From assembly GCA_001714685.2 (NCBI GenBank), contig MDTP02000056.1:1-50782 (forward strand): a stretch of DNA of 50,782 bases, given 5' to 3'. Shown here piece after piece: positions 25,522-34,393 of this stretch. Source of the DNA: Methanosarcina sp. Ant1 (GTDB lineage: Archaea > Halobacteriota > Methanosarcinia > Methanosarcinales > Methanosarcinaceae). Made by a program: the position numbers and the translations under genes. Numbering within the stretch: the first letter of the stretch is position 1; every line of letters begins with the position of its first letter. A model generated the notes under the pieces. The model worked only from the letters and a program-made list of their open reading frames with translations, made no database searches and had not been told where the DNA came from.

Positions 25522-28431
25522 TTGAGGAAAAGTAAACATAGGCTTGATTCCGGGACTTCCCTTTCAGCAAGAATGCATTCTGTCCTGCACCAATATTTCG
25601 GATACACTTCTTTTCGCCCTTTGCAGGAGGAAATTATCAGGGATGTTCTGGAAAAGAAAGATGTCTTCGTGCTCATGCCTACAGGCGGGGGCAAATCGAT
25701 CTGCTACCAGCTGCCTGCCCTTCTGATGGAAGGGGTTACAGTTGTTGTCTCTCCTCTGATTTCCCTCATGAAAGACCAGGTTGACGGGCTTGATGCAAAT
25801 GGGATTGCTGCAGCTTACATGAACAGCACGCAGAGTGCCAGAGAAAACCGGGACGTAAAAACAGCTTTCCTCGAAAACAGGTTGAAAGTTCTTTACGTTG
25901 CGCCAGAAAGACTCATGATGCCCGGGACCTTTGCTTTTCTAAAGAAAGGGAAAGTCAGCCTCTTTGCAATCGACGAAGCACATTGCATTTCAGAATGGGG
26001 ACACGATTTTCGGCCTGAGTACAGGAAATTGAAACTTTTAAGAGATCCACAGACAGGATTTCCTGATATACCAATTATCGCGCTTACGGCTACAGCCACT
26101 GAAAGAGTTCGACAAGATATCCTATCACAGCTGGGCCTTGTGATCCCTCCGGAAAAAGGCCCCTACGTGGCCAGTTTTAACCGGAAAAACCTCTACTATG
26201 AAGTCAGGCCAAAGAAAGAGACCTTTTCCGAGATCACTGATCACCTGCGCAGGCATAGGGGTGAAGCCGGGATCATCTATTGCCAGAGCAGAAACAGCGT
26301 CGAAGTCATTACAAAAAAATTGAACCTTGCAGGTTTCAGGGCTCTCCCCTACCATGCAGGCCTTTCAGATAGCGAACGGACCCGAAATCAGGAGTCGTTC
26401 ATAAAGGACGATGTGGACATCATAGTTGCCACAATTGCTTTTGGAATGGGGATCGATAAGTCCAATGTGCGTTTCGTAATACATTATGACCTTCCCAGGA
26501 ATCTTGAAAGTTATTACCAGGAGACAGGAAGAGGGGGAAGGGACGGAGGACCTTGCGAATGCATCCTTTTCTTCAGCAGGGGAGATCGCTTCAAGATTGA
26601 CTACTTTATTTCGCAGAAGACAAATGAAAAGGAAAAAGACCTATCTCTTATTCAACTAAGACAGGTGGTAGCCTACTGCGAAGGAAACAAATGCAGACGA
26701 CAGACACTAATAGGCTACTTTGGAGAGGAACTCTCCGAATTCTGCGGGAATTGTGACTCCTGTCTCAGGCCAAAAGGTACCTTCGACGGGACTGAAGCTG
26801 CCATAAAACTGATAACCTGTGTCCAGGAACTGAACCAGCGCTTTGGCACTAATTACGTTATCGATGTCCTTATAGGCTCTAAAAATAAAAAGATCAAGCA
26901 AAATCGCCATGAAAAATTGAAAAGCCATGGCAGCGGCCGAGAATTCACAAAAGAACAATGGAAATCGTTAGCTTCCGAAATGACAAATATAGGTCTTCTT
27001 GATGTGAGTGGGGCGCAGTATCCGGTTTTGAAACTGAACGCTATGAGCAGAAAAATACTGAAAGGCCAGGAGCGAATAGAGCTTGTCTGCCCTGAAGGTA
27101 TTGAGCCCGAGGCGAAAGAAAGTCTGGTATCTTCAATTGCCGATGGCACAAAGGATGAAAGGACCAAAAATGAGATACATTTCCCGACAGAAGAAATTTT
27201 AACAGAAGAGTTTTCAAAAGAGAAATGTTCGACAGAAGAGCTTTCAGCAGAAAGAGGCCCAACAAAAAAAATATCAGTTGCTGCCGATATCCTGAAAATA
27301 TCAAAACCCAGAAAAATCGCAAAGTCCGGAAAAGAGCATGATCCTATCCTTTTTGAGCGCTTAAAAGCTCTGAGAAAGGAAATCGCCTTAAAGAAAAACC
27401 TTCCACCTTACATTATTTTCTCTGATACAACTCTCAAGGAAATGGCTACAAGATTTCCTCAAAGCCCTGAGGAGTTCCATTCAATTACAGGCGTTGGAGA
27501 CCATAAACTGCAGAAATATGGGGATGTTTTTCTTACCGAGATTGAACACTACTGTGGAGACTATGGTCTGATATCTGCCGAAAAGACTGAAAGACCAGAA
27601 ACTACAGGGAAAAAGTCTGAAAACGAGAGAATGATCTCAAAGAGCATTGGGCAAATGGATGAGAATCCCGCAGCTGAAATGGCGGTATCCGGGATTAAAA
27701 TGCCTATTCCGGAATCTGATGAAATAAACAGTTCAGAAGTTCCCAAATTGCCGATAAAAAGGGCAAGATATCTGGACATGAGCATTCAGGATTGGTCAGA
27801 AGCGAATTCTTCTGCTGCAAATTCTTCTGTTGCAAATTCTGCTGGCGGCTCTAAAGAAACAGGTTCAATCGAAAACTCTCCTAAATCAGAAGGTGCATAT
27901 CTGCCCAAAAAAGATCTTTTTGAATCGGATCCTCTTGAACTGGGCTCCATTAAAACAAAATCTTTAGAAATAGATTCTTTCAAAGTGGAATCTTTTGAAA
28001 TAGACCCTATTGAAGTGGATTCTTATAAAAAAGAGCCTATTGAAACAAATACTCTTGAAACAAATACTCTTGAAACAAATACTCTTGAAACAAATACTCT
28101 TGAAACAAATACTCTTGAAACTGACGCTCTGCAAAGGACTTATTCTCTTTTTACGCAGGGGCTTGAGATCGATCAAATTGCTGAAATTCAGGGCATGAGT
28201 ACTGAAAAAATTTTCAGACACTTTGAGCAGCTGATCCTTGCAGGAAAGGTCCGGGATATTGAGGGACTTTTGCCCCCGAAAAAGCAAAGGCAGATCAGAG
28301 CTGCAGTTGAAGTATTAGAAACTGAACTTGATTCGCTGATTCGGGCTAGGATAGGCGGAGAATGCCAGGAAGAAGAACTGAAATTTGTTAGAGCTCTTCT
28401 TCTGTCCAAAACCCGCTTTTCTAAGTCTTAA
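25522..28431 (+). CDS. recQ: RecQ-family DNA helicase with C-terminal HTH domain
   Basis: 969 residues from a TTG start; the ATG at 25573 (MHSVLHQYFGY) is the alternative, and the true start is unsettled. The superfamily 2 helicase has Walker A TGGGKS (54-59), DEAH (151-154), TATATERVRQDI, then the C-terminal helicase lobe with ETGRGGRDG. A zinc-binding subdomain follows with cysteines in CEGNKCRRQ and CGNCDSC. An HRDC domain follows (about 613-690). The unusual part is a low-complexity linker of about 180 residues carrying pentapeptide repeats, and then a helix-turn-helix-like domain of about 90 residues (AEIQGMSTEKIFRHFEQLI) of the type attached to some RecQ proteins. It unwinds DNA 3'-5' in repair and recombination. 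Confidence 0.93.
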   Translation: MRKSKHRLDSGTSLSARMHSVLHQYFGYTSFRPLQEEIIRDVLEKKDVFVLMPTGGGKSICYQLPALLMEGVTVVVSPLISLMKDQVDGLDANGIAAAYMNSTQSARENRDVKTAFLENRLKVLYVAPERLMMPGTFAFLKKGKVSLFAIDEAHCISEWGHDFRPEYRKLKLLRDPQTGFPDIPIIALTATATERVRQDILSQLGLVIPPEKGPYVASFNRKNLYYEVRPKKETFSEITDHLRRHRGEAGIIYCQSRNSVEVITKKLNLAGFRALPYHAGLSDSERTRNQESFIKDDVDIIVATIAFGMGIDKSNVRFVIHYDLPRNLESYYQETGRGGRDGGPCECILFFSRGDRFKIDYFISQKTNEKEKDLSLIQLRQVVAYCEGNKCRRQTLIGYFGEELSEFCGNCDSCLRPKGTFDGTEAAIKLITCVQELNQRFGTNYVIDVLIGSKNKKIKQNRHEKLKSHGSGREFTKEQWKSLASEMTNIGLLDVSGAQYPVLKLNAMSRKILKGQERIELVCPEGIEPEAKESLVSSIADGTKDERTKNEIHFPTEEILTEEFSKEKCSTEELSAERGPTKKISVAADILKISKPRKIAKSGKEHDPILFERLKALRKEIALKKNLPPYIIFSDTTLKEMATRFPQSPEEFHSITGVGDHKLQKYGDVFLTEIEHYCGDYGLISAEKTERPETTGKKSENERMISKSIGQMDENPAAEMAVSGIKMPIPESDEINSSEVPKLPIKRARYLDMSIQDWSEANSSAANSSVANSAGGSKETGSIENSPKSEGAYLPKKDLFESDPLELGSIKTKSLEIDSFKVESFEIDPIEVDSYKKEPIETNTLETNTLETNTLETNTLETNTLETDALQRTYSLFTQGLEIDQIAEIQGMSTEKIFRHFEQLILAGKVRDIEGLLPPKKQRQIRAAVEVLETELDSLIRARIGGECQEEELKFVRALLLSKTRFSKS
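27903..28131 (+). repeat. In-frame 15-bp minisatellite in recQ
   Basis: Five perfect tandem copies of GAAACAAATACTCTT (28042-28116) encode repeated ETNTL. Upstream the same five-residue rhythm continues in degenerate form (SLEID, SFKVE, SFEID, PIEVD, SYKKE, PIETN) back to about 27903. The most 3' units are homogenised, which indicates recent expansion by slippage. Confidence 0.9.
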
Positions 28432-28520
28432 GGCCGCGAAAAAAAATTCATTTTTTATGAACTACTCCAGTTTTCCATTAGTTTTCTTTAATATCTATTC
28501 CAGTTTCCACAAATGCCAAT

Positions 28521-29801
28521 TTAAAGTTTTTCCCATTTCTTGAGTTCCAGAATTTCAGACAGAGTTCCGCCTCTTCGGATCTCATCGAAGATTCTCTTTT
28601 CGGTCTTGTAAACTTCTTTTGCTCTTCTTGCTAGTTCGTAGGCTCTTTCCCTGGGAACTACTACAACTCCACTCTCATCGCCAACAATGTAGTCTCCTGG
28701 CCTTACAGTCTGTCCACCACAGGTAATTTCAGCATTAATTTCCCCAAAACCTTTAGGGTCTCCGGCGTTAGGTACTGTATTGCTGGTGTAAATTGGAAGT
28801 CCCAGGGTTTCGACCTCATCAATATCCCTGACAGCACCTTCTATTACCACGCCTGCAATCCCTTTATTCAGGCTGCTCAGGGTTGCAAGCCCTCCCCAGC
28901 AGGCAATATCTTTACTCTCGTTGTAGATTACAATTACATCCCCTTCTTTGGCGATGTCAATTGCTTCTACTGTCTTTGCCCAGTCTCCGGCAAAAGCCTG
29001 CACAGTAATTGCAGTTCCTACTACCTTTCCCCTTACCAGAGGGTGAATACCTTTCATTGCCCCTTTCCTGTGCATAGCATCCGAGATGTTCGAAGTGGAG
29101 ACTTCCTTGAGAATATCCCGGATCTCCTGGTCGACTGTCCCAATGCTCCGGATTTCCACAGCTTCAGGAGAATCAACGCTCTGCCGGACTTTTCTGGCAG
29201 CTTCTGTGACGTTGTCAGAACGAGTGATATTTCCCCCGACAATTACAATTCTGGCTCCTGCCTTGACCGCCTGGGCAGCACTGTCCGCATCAAGCCCTCC
29301 AGCAACTGCAAGCTGTACGCTGACTTTCTCCGAGATTTCAATAAGAAGAGATATAGGGTTTTTTCCTACCATCTGCTGGTCTATACCTATGTGTATGTTC
29401 ACATAGTCCACTCCCAGAGCTTCAAGTTCCACTGCTCTTTTTACAGGATCGGGAGCTGAAATGAGGTCTGCCATTAACCTGACTCCGTATTTGTGGGCTG
29501 AACGCAGTGCATCGAGCACTGTAGAGTCATCCGCACTCCCGAGTATAATAACCACATCGGCCCCTGCTTTTGCTGCCATCTCGACTTCCATGGCTCCGGT
29601 ATCCACGGTTTTCATGTCTGCCAGGATCGTCCTGTCCGGAAAAGCTTTTCTCATGGTGCGGATTGCATCCATTCCCTCGCTTTTTATCAGGGGAGTTCCT
29701 ATTTCAATCCAATCCGCGCCCCCTGCAATTGCTTCCCTTGCAATCTCTACCGAGCGGTCCAATTCCAGAAGATCAAGTGCAACCTGAATTATGGGAACGA
29801 T
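28521..29801 (-). CDS. 3-Hexulose-6-phosphate synthase fused to RraA-like domain
   Basis: About 426 residues. N-terminal OMPDC-fold hexulose-6-phosphate synthase has the catalytic signature ADMKTVDTG and [10 protein letters not shown]. The C-terminal half is RraA-like ([37 protein letters not shown]). In methanogens the synthase is thought to run in reverse, giving ribulose 5-phosphate with release of formaldehyde; the RraA part is of unsure function. The first standard start codon (TTG at 29762) would remove the conserved first strand [12 protein letters not shown], which is encoded upstream after an in-frame TGA. The likely start is ATC at 29801, 5 nt after GAGGTG, where ATG would be expected. 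No base allows a normal start. Confidence 0.85.
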   Translation of the reverse strand: MVPIIQVALDLLELDRSVEIAREAIAGGADWIEIGTPLIKSEGMDAIRTMRKAFPDRTILADMKTVDTGAMEVEMAAKAGADVVIILGSADDSTVLDALRSAHKYGVRLMADLISAPDPVKRAVELEALGVDYVNIHIGIDQQMVGKNPISLLIEISEKVSVQLAVAGGLDADSAAQAVKAGARIVIVGGNITRSDNVTEAARKVRQSVDSPEAVEIRSIGTVDQEIRDILKEVSTSNISDAMHRKGAMKGIHPLVRGKVVGTAITVQAFAGDWAKTVEAIDIAKEGDVIVIYNESKDIACWGGLATLSSLNKGIAGVVIEGAVRDIDEVETLGLPIYTSNTVPNAGDPKGFGEINAEITCGGQTVRPGDYIVGDESGVVVVPRERAYELARRAKEVYKTEKRIFDEIRRGGTLSEILELKKWEKL

Positions 29802-29861
29802 AATATCACCTCAAGCGGGAAACCGAAAAAAACTGATAAGTTTCAGTATTTTTGATTCAGC

Positions 29862-29878
29862 TGCCCTTTATATGTTTA
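29862..29878 (-). promoter_or_regulatory. Putative hps promoter TATA box
   Basis: On the minus strand AAACATATAAAGG forms a TATA-like box about 65-75 nt upstream of the proposed start, between the gene and the 13-bp satellite. Confidence 0.4.
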
Positions 29879-29925
29879 TTTTTGGATTTTAATTGCGAAT
29901 TTATCCTGTTGAATTTATTCCGGAT

Positions 29926-30068
29926 TATATATCCGTTTCATATATCCGTTTCATATATCCGTTTCATATATCCGTTTCATATATCCGTTTCATATATCCG
30001 TTTCATATATCCGTTTCATATATCCGTTTCATATATCCGTTTCATATATCCGTTTCATATATCCGTTT
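29926..30068. repeat. 13-bp satellite, about 11 copies
   Basis: Virtually perfect head-to-tail copies of CATATATCCGTTT. CCGTTT recurs at 29933 and every 13 bp to 30063. The unit length is not a multiple of three, and reading frames through it are accidental. It lies in the divergent promoter region between the hps gene and the DUF5788 gene at 30450. Each unit carries an ATATAT core. Confidence 0.95.
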
Positions 30069-30449
30069 TGATTCTATTATTACCAATTTTTGTATTATTA
30101 CCAATTTCTGTATGTGAATTCTGTATCCTCTTCAAATTTTATGAGAAAAGTAAATTTCATATTTTGCTGGAAATTTAAGAATTTAGCCAAATCTGAAAAA
30201 CATACTCTTGTGATATGTTCAACTTCATTGACGTGTTACAAATTATTGCATATTTTTAGGGTTGAAAATTCTCCCTCGAATTTGAGGAGGATACTGAATT
30301 CTTCATGATCTGCGTTGCTTGTTATTCAGGAAGTTTTTTATTTTAACGTTAATCTTATATTTTGCGTTTACAGATAAAGAATAATCATTACGATAGCTAT
30401 CATATATTAACCTTTGATTAAAGAAAGAGTTATACTTGGAGTGAAGATT
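30069..30449. other. Intergenic region right of the satellite
   Basis: About 380 AT-rich bases leading to the first DUF5788 gene. A TATA-like element is possible near 30405, but no other feature was recognised. Confidence 0.35.
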
Positions 30450-30920
30450 ATGGAGAAGAACCTTACAGCAAACAAAAACTCAGAAGAATATATAACCGAC
30501 GAGGAGCGCAGGCAGTTACTTTCGGCTCTGCACTCACGTCTTTTCTGGGTAGGTCAACGTATCCCGAATTACATAGAACTTCAGGGGGAAACGTATCCTC
30601 TGCACAAATATGTATGGGAACTTATTCAGAAAGACAAGCTCACCGAGGTAGAAAAGTCCAAAATAGATAAATTCATCGAAATTATTTTGGGAAAAGAAAA
30701 GGAAGATGAAAAGGAGCTGAAAGAAAAACCTCTTAAAAAGGAAGATGCACAAGCTCTCTATCACGAGACTGCAGGTTTGTTGCGTGCAATAACAGATTTG
30801 AAGGAAATCGAGGATGGAACCCTCAAGGAGAGTGCAAAACGCTTCCATGAACAGTTTGATAGTCAGAGAATTAAGGACGCCAGATTATGGCTTGAATTTA
30901 TCAAAAACGTGTCTAAGTAA
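30450..30920 (+). CDS. DUF5788 family protein, copy 1
   Basis: 156 residues, soluble, highly charged and largely helical. It shares its plan with the protein at 32672: EYITDEERRQLLSALHSRLFWVG matches EYISHEERNKLLWSLRSDFAW, and ALYHETAGLLRAITDLK matches TLYEEATGLLRAAMELK. The family is archaeal and of unknown function. The start at 30450 was chosen because GGAGTGA lies 6-7 nt upstream; an in-frame upstream start at 30414 lacks a ribosome site. It precedes pyrB by about 100 bases in the same direction. Confidence 0.8.
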   Translation: MEKNLTANKNSEEYITDEERRQLLSALHSRLFWVGQRIPNYIELQGETYPLHKYVWELIQKDKLTEVEKSKIDKFIEIILGKEKEDEKELKEKPLKKEDAQALYHETAGLLRAITDLKEIEDGTLKESAKRFHEQFDSQRIKDARLWLEFIKNVSK

Positions 30921-31022
30921 AATACCAAAATTGTGATACGAGCAAATATAATTACTGCCGTACTAACTTAGAAAATTCCCGGAGCAAAGGTTATATCTTT
31001 GGGAACCATTTATGAAAACAGG

Positions 31023-31949
31023 ATGCCATTTAAAAACCGACACGTCATCTCGATGAAGGACTTTTCGCGGAAAGAAATCGACTACGTTCTGGATACTGCA
31101 GAAAAGCTTGAGCCTGTGGCCAGAGGTGAAGAGAGGTCCCGGCTGCTGGATGGAAAAATAATTGCTCTTCTTTTTTTTGAACCAAGCACAAGGACCAGGC
31201 TGTCTTTTGAAGTTGCTGCTCAAAGGCTTGGGGGACAGGTTTTAAACCTGGGTTCCGTGGAGGCAAGTTCTGTTATGAAAGGAGAAAACCTTGCCGATAC
31301 TATCCGAGTGATAAGTGAGTATGCCGACCTTATAGTGTTGCGTCATCCTCTTGACGGATCGGCACGGATGGCTGCTGAATTTGCAAGTGTACCGATAATC
31401 AATGGCGGAGACGGCTCTGTCCATCACCCTACACAGACTTTTCTTGACCTTTACACTATCCGCAGGGAAAGCCATCTTGAAGGCCTGAGAATTGCCATGG
31501 CAGGAGACCTGAAATATGGGAGAACTGTCCATTCCCTCTGCCACGCCCTTTCCCTTTATGGAGCTGAAATGACCTTTGTCTCGCCTCCTGAACTCAAAAT
31601 GCCTTCTGAAATTGTCAGAGATCTTCAAAAGAATAATATAAGCGTAAAAGAAACCGATTCTCTCGAGGAAATTATTGGAGAGGTAGAGGTTCTCTACATG
31701 ACAAGAGTTCAACGGGAACGCTTCCCGGACCCAGAAGAATATGAGAAGGTTAAAAACAGGCTGAAGGTTACAGGCGACCTGCTGAAAAATGCAGACCCGA
31801 ACCTCAAGATTCTTCACCCTCTCCCTCGAGTCAATGAAATTTCCCCGGAGGTAGATGCAACACCGCATGCACGTTACTTCCAGCAGGCTTTCTATGGGGT
31901 TCCTATTCGGATGGCACTTCTTGCTCTTGCTATGGGAGTGATTGAATGA
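31023..31949 (+). CDS. pyrB: Aspartate carbamoyltransferase, catalytic subunit
   Basis: 308 residues, close to the 310 of the E. coli enzyme. It condenses aspartate and carbamoyl phosphate in pyrimidine synthesis. Motifs: FFEPSTRTRLSFE (carbamoyl-phosphate loop, STRTR at 55-59), KGENLADT, HHPTQTFLDLYTI, YMTRVQRERF and LHPLPRVNEI. The ATG giving MPFKNRHVISM is preferred to an in-frame TTG at 30999. No ribosome site precedes it, but GTTATATC about 30 nt upstream could be the TATA box of a leaderless mRNA. The gene overlaps pyrI by ATGA. Confidence 0.96.
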   Translation: MPFKNRHVISMKDFSRKEIDYVLDTAEKLEPVARGEERSRLLDGKIIALLFFEPSTRTRLSFEVAAQRLGGQVLNLGSVEASSVMKGENLADTIRVISEYADLIVLRHPLDGSARMAAEFASVPIINGGDGSVHHPTQTFLDLYTIRRESHLEGLRIAMAGDLKYGRTVHSLCHALSLYGAEMTFVSPPELKMPSEIVRDLQKNNISVKETDSLEEIIGEVEVLYMTRVQRERFPDPEEYEKVKNRLKVTGDLLKNADPNLKILHPLPRVNEISPEVDATPHARYFQQAFYGVPIRMALLALAMGVIE

Positions 31950-32416
31950 AAGAAAAGCGGGACCTGAAGATCCAGGCAATTGAAAACGGAACAGTGATCG
32001 ATCACATAAAGGCAGGACAGGCCTTAAATGTCCTGCGTATACTTGGAATCTCCAGCACTTTTCGGGAAACTATCAGTTTTGTAATGAATGCTCCCGGAGC
32101 CAGAGGCAAAAAAGATGTTGTGAAAATAGAGGGTAAGGAACTCAGTGTCGAAGAGCTGAATAGAATTGCTCTTATCTCTCCGAAAGCTACCATTAATATC
32201 ATAAGGGATTTTGAAGTAGTCCAGAAAAATATTGTCGTCCTTCCTTCTTATGTTGAAGGTGTTGTCCGCTGCATCAACTCAAACTGCATTTCTAATAGCA
32301 GTGAACCTATAAAATCTAAGTTTTCCGTGCTCCAGTCCGAAGAAGAGGGAGTTACTCTCCGTTGTCTGTATTGCGAACACGTAATTTCGGAAGATATAGC
32401 CGAAAATTTACGGTGA
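31946..32416 (+). CDS. pyrI: Aspartate carbamoyltransferase, regulatory subunit
   Basis: 156 residues. PyrI binds nucleotide effectors and links PyrB trimers. The allosteric domain (AIENGTVIDHIKAGQALNVL) is followed by the zinc domain with Cys pairs CINSNC and CLYC. It overlaps the pyrB stop (ATGA), so the two are translationally coupled. Allosteric control by CTP/ATP is known for the family and not shown by the sequence alone. Confidence 0.96.
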   Translation: MKEKRDLKIQAIENGTVIDHIKAGQALNVLRILGISSTFRETISFVMNAPGARGKKDVVKIEGKELSVEELNRIALISPKATINIIRDFEVVQKNIVVLPSYVEGVVRCINSNCISNSSEPIKSKFSVLQSEEEGVTLRCLYCEHVISEDIAENLR

Positions 32417-32671
32417 ATGGAGAATTTGCGAGAAGATTAAAAATAATTTTTTATCTTATCTTAAAACCTCATAGAGAAATCTTAAAGTAAGGATATATCA
32501 TTGACTGCAATTTTAATTCTGCTGAGTTTATTCTTTAATCAGCAATTCACCCTTTGTTATGAGCTCCGCCTAAAATACAGGTTTTCAACGGGAGTGTATC
32601 CGCAGCTCGAAATAAGATAAAAGACAGAAGGAAAAGTTACAAGAATAACCCGGATTGAAGGGGAAAAATCC

Positions 32672-33145
32672 ATGCTAAAAGGCGAGAAATACACAAAAAA
32701 AGCAGATAAAGAATATATCAGCCATGAAGAACGCAATAAACTTCTCTGGAGCCTCAGGAGTGATTTTGCCTGGGCAGGAAAGAAAATCCCTGAAAGCGTA
32801 GAAATTGACGGCCAGGAGTATGGATTGAGGGATCTGGTTAAGGAACTTAGGGAAAAAGAATCACTCGATCCCGATGAAGCTTCCGAAATCAGGGCTCTTA
32901 TCCCAAAACTGAAGGAAATGGCAAAGGCAGATGAAGAAGTGCTGGAAATAGAGGAACTTACGAAGGCAGAGGCAGAAACGCTCTATGAAGAAGCAACTGG
33001 ACTTTTGCGGGCTGCAATGGAATTAAAGGACAGGCTTGAGGGGAAGGGTGGAGAAGGAAGCGCCGACGAACTTAAAAGGATGCTCAATACTCAGAAACTC
33101 ATGGACGAAAAAAGCTGGCAGAATCTTATCAAGAATCTTAAATGA
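32672..33145 (+). CDS. DUF5788 family protein, copy 2
   Basis: 157 residues, acidic, helical and soluble, paralogous to the protein at 30450-30920. The two bracket pyrBI. Conserved stretches are EYISHEERNKLLWSLRSDF, IDGQEYGLRDLV and LYEEATGLLRAAMELK; the C-termini end similarly in W-(Q/L)-(N/E)-(L/F)-IKN. AAGGGG about 9 nt before the ATG supports the start. Function is unknown; position next to pyrBI may or may not be meaningful. Confidence 0.8.
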   Translation: MLKGEKYTKKADKEYISHEERNKLLWSLRSDFAWAGKKIPESVEIDGQEYGLRDLVKELREKESLDPDEASEIRALIPKLKEMAKADEEVLEIEELTKAEAETLYEEATGLLRAAMELKDRLEGKGGEGSADELKRMLNTQKLMDEKSWQNLIKNLK

Positions 33146-33726
33146 ATGAGAGCATAAGGCAACTTTTTTCTGCAATTTTGTTCGAATTTTTCTGGCTTCT
33201 TTCGCTTCTTCTACTTTGTACCTTTTGCGATCAAAAGTCTGTGCAATTTTTCAGAGGAATTATTTTACTGGAATTTCTTGCTTGTAAGTAAGAATTCCTG
33301 CTTTATTGTGGGATGAAAGGCTTCAGACTGCAGGCGCTGGTTACTTCCAAGCAAGCAATATCCTATTTCCTAGTTAATATTATTTATAATTTTCCCGATG
33401 TAGAGTTCTGTGTAAAAATCCATTTTTAGGTCGAATATTTACACAGAATCTGTATTTACTACACAGAATTTGTTCCTTGAGATTTCAATTTTTATCTCTT
33501 TTTAGAGATTATTCTTAAAACATAATATGCAATGTTAAAATGTTATTTATTAATAGGATTTGCGTACACGATGCAGAAAACCAAGTACATCGCTCTTACA
33601 GTTCTGGGTTCTGTGGAGTTTTTGGGAGCTTAGAGTATTTTCCGCTAACTTCGAACCTATAATTATCCATTTCCCGAAGATTACACTGAACCTCAAATAT
33701 TAAAATGTTGAATAATTTTGGATATG
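33146..33726. other. Intergenic region, no gene seen
   Basis: About 580 bases with no convincing coding sequence. The 65-codon minus-strand ORF at 33596-33793 runs into the 130-bp repeat and was not called. Confidence 0.4.
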
Positions 33727-33855
33727 CTAAGTAATGGTTAAGAAATAACTCCAAGTTTTCACTTGGGAATGGCTCTATAATTCCATTTCCCAAATGAACA
33801 TCAAAGACAATATCGGTAACAGAAATACTTGAAATTATAGTTTCATCATTCCTAA
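33727..33855 (+). repeat. 130-bp interspersed repeat, copy 2
   Basis: Closely matches the copy at 3211-3342, from CTAAGTAATGGTTAAGAAAT to CATCATTCCTAA, including the internal GGGAATGG hairpin. Small length differences (CACTTGGG for CACTTTGGG, and one A lost further on) distinguish it. Confidence 0.88.
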
Positions 33856-33894
33856 ACCATTCTAGGATATAAAATCTCGGTGCTTCAAAAAATG

Positions 33895-33928
33895 ATAATA
33901 TATCGTACTATATAGTACGATATATTAT
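33895..33928. promoter_or_regulatory. 34-bp perfect palindrome upstream of response regulator
   Basis: Each 17-nt arm is complementary without mismatch; the centre reads CGTACTATATAGTACG. It lies about 30 bp upstream of the TATA box and 64 bp upstream of the response-regulator ATG, a usual place for an operator. It could also form a hairpin at the end of a transcript, though no T-run follows. Confidence 0.6.
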
Positions 33929-33957
33929 TAACAACCTGGGTACAATAAACGACCAAA

Positions 33958-33968
33958 CTTATATATAA
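33958..33968 (+). promoter_or_regulatory. TATA box of response-regulator gene
   Basis: TTATATATAA lies about 24-34 nt before the ATG at 33992, and no ribosome site is present. This spacing predicts an almost leaderless mRNA. Confidence 0.5.
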
Positions 33969-33991
33969 TAATGTGCAAGTAATAATTAACA

Positions 33992-34393
33992 ATGATACCG
34001 GTAGAAAAGATCTTGATTGTAGAAGATGACGCGATAATATTGTGCTCTCTTTCAAAGACTCTCGAATCCCACGGATATTCTGTGACCACTGCTAGGACAG
34101 GAAAAGATGCACTTGAAAAGGTCCAAACGTCATTTTACAATCTGGTAATGCTTGATATTGGACTCCCGGATGTGACGGGTACAGAGCTTCTGGAAAAGAT
34201 CAGAACATCAAATCGCGATATAATCGTCATCATGATAACGGGGAATCCAGATCTTGATTCTTCCATTGATTCCATCAATCACAGCGCTGATGGATATCTC
34301 GTAAAACCGATCAGCAACAAAGACATTGTTGACATCGTTGAAAAAAAACTCAGACAGCGTTTTGAATCTAAGGTATACAATATTTTTATTTGA
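33992..34393 (+). CDS. Response regulator receiver-domain protein
   Basis: 133 residues, a single CheY-like domain. The acidic pocket is E11, D12, D13, the phospho-acceptor is D55 (VMLDIGLPD), the switch Thr is T83 (IMITGNPD) and the conserved Lys is K105 (LVKPIS). No output domain follows, so it would signal by protein contact or through a separate kinase; many Methanosarcina receivers are of this kind. No histidine kinase is adjacent. The last residues (SKVYNIFI) are unlike a normal end, and sequence resembling an IS terminus starts just after the stop, so the C-terminus may have been cut by an insertion. Confidence 0.9.
   Translation: MIPVEKILIVEDDAIILCSLSKTLESHGYSVTTARTGKDALEKVQTSFYNLVMLDIGLPDVTGTELLEKIRTSNRDIIVIMITGNPDLDSSIDSINHSADGYLVKPISNKDIVDIVEKKLRQRFESKVYNIFI

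Noticed and set aside
29926-30068. CRISPR array
   Set aside because: The 13-bp units are directly contiguous, with no unique spacers.
29852-30178. Repetitive Tyr/Ile/Phe-rich ORFs through the 13-bp satellite
   Set aside because: They exist only because the 13-bp unit happens to lack stops; two frames are open at once.
33596-33793. 65-codon minus-strand ORF
   Set aside because: About a third of it is the 130-bp interspersed repeat, and no start signal is present.
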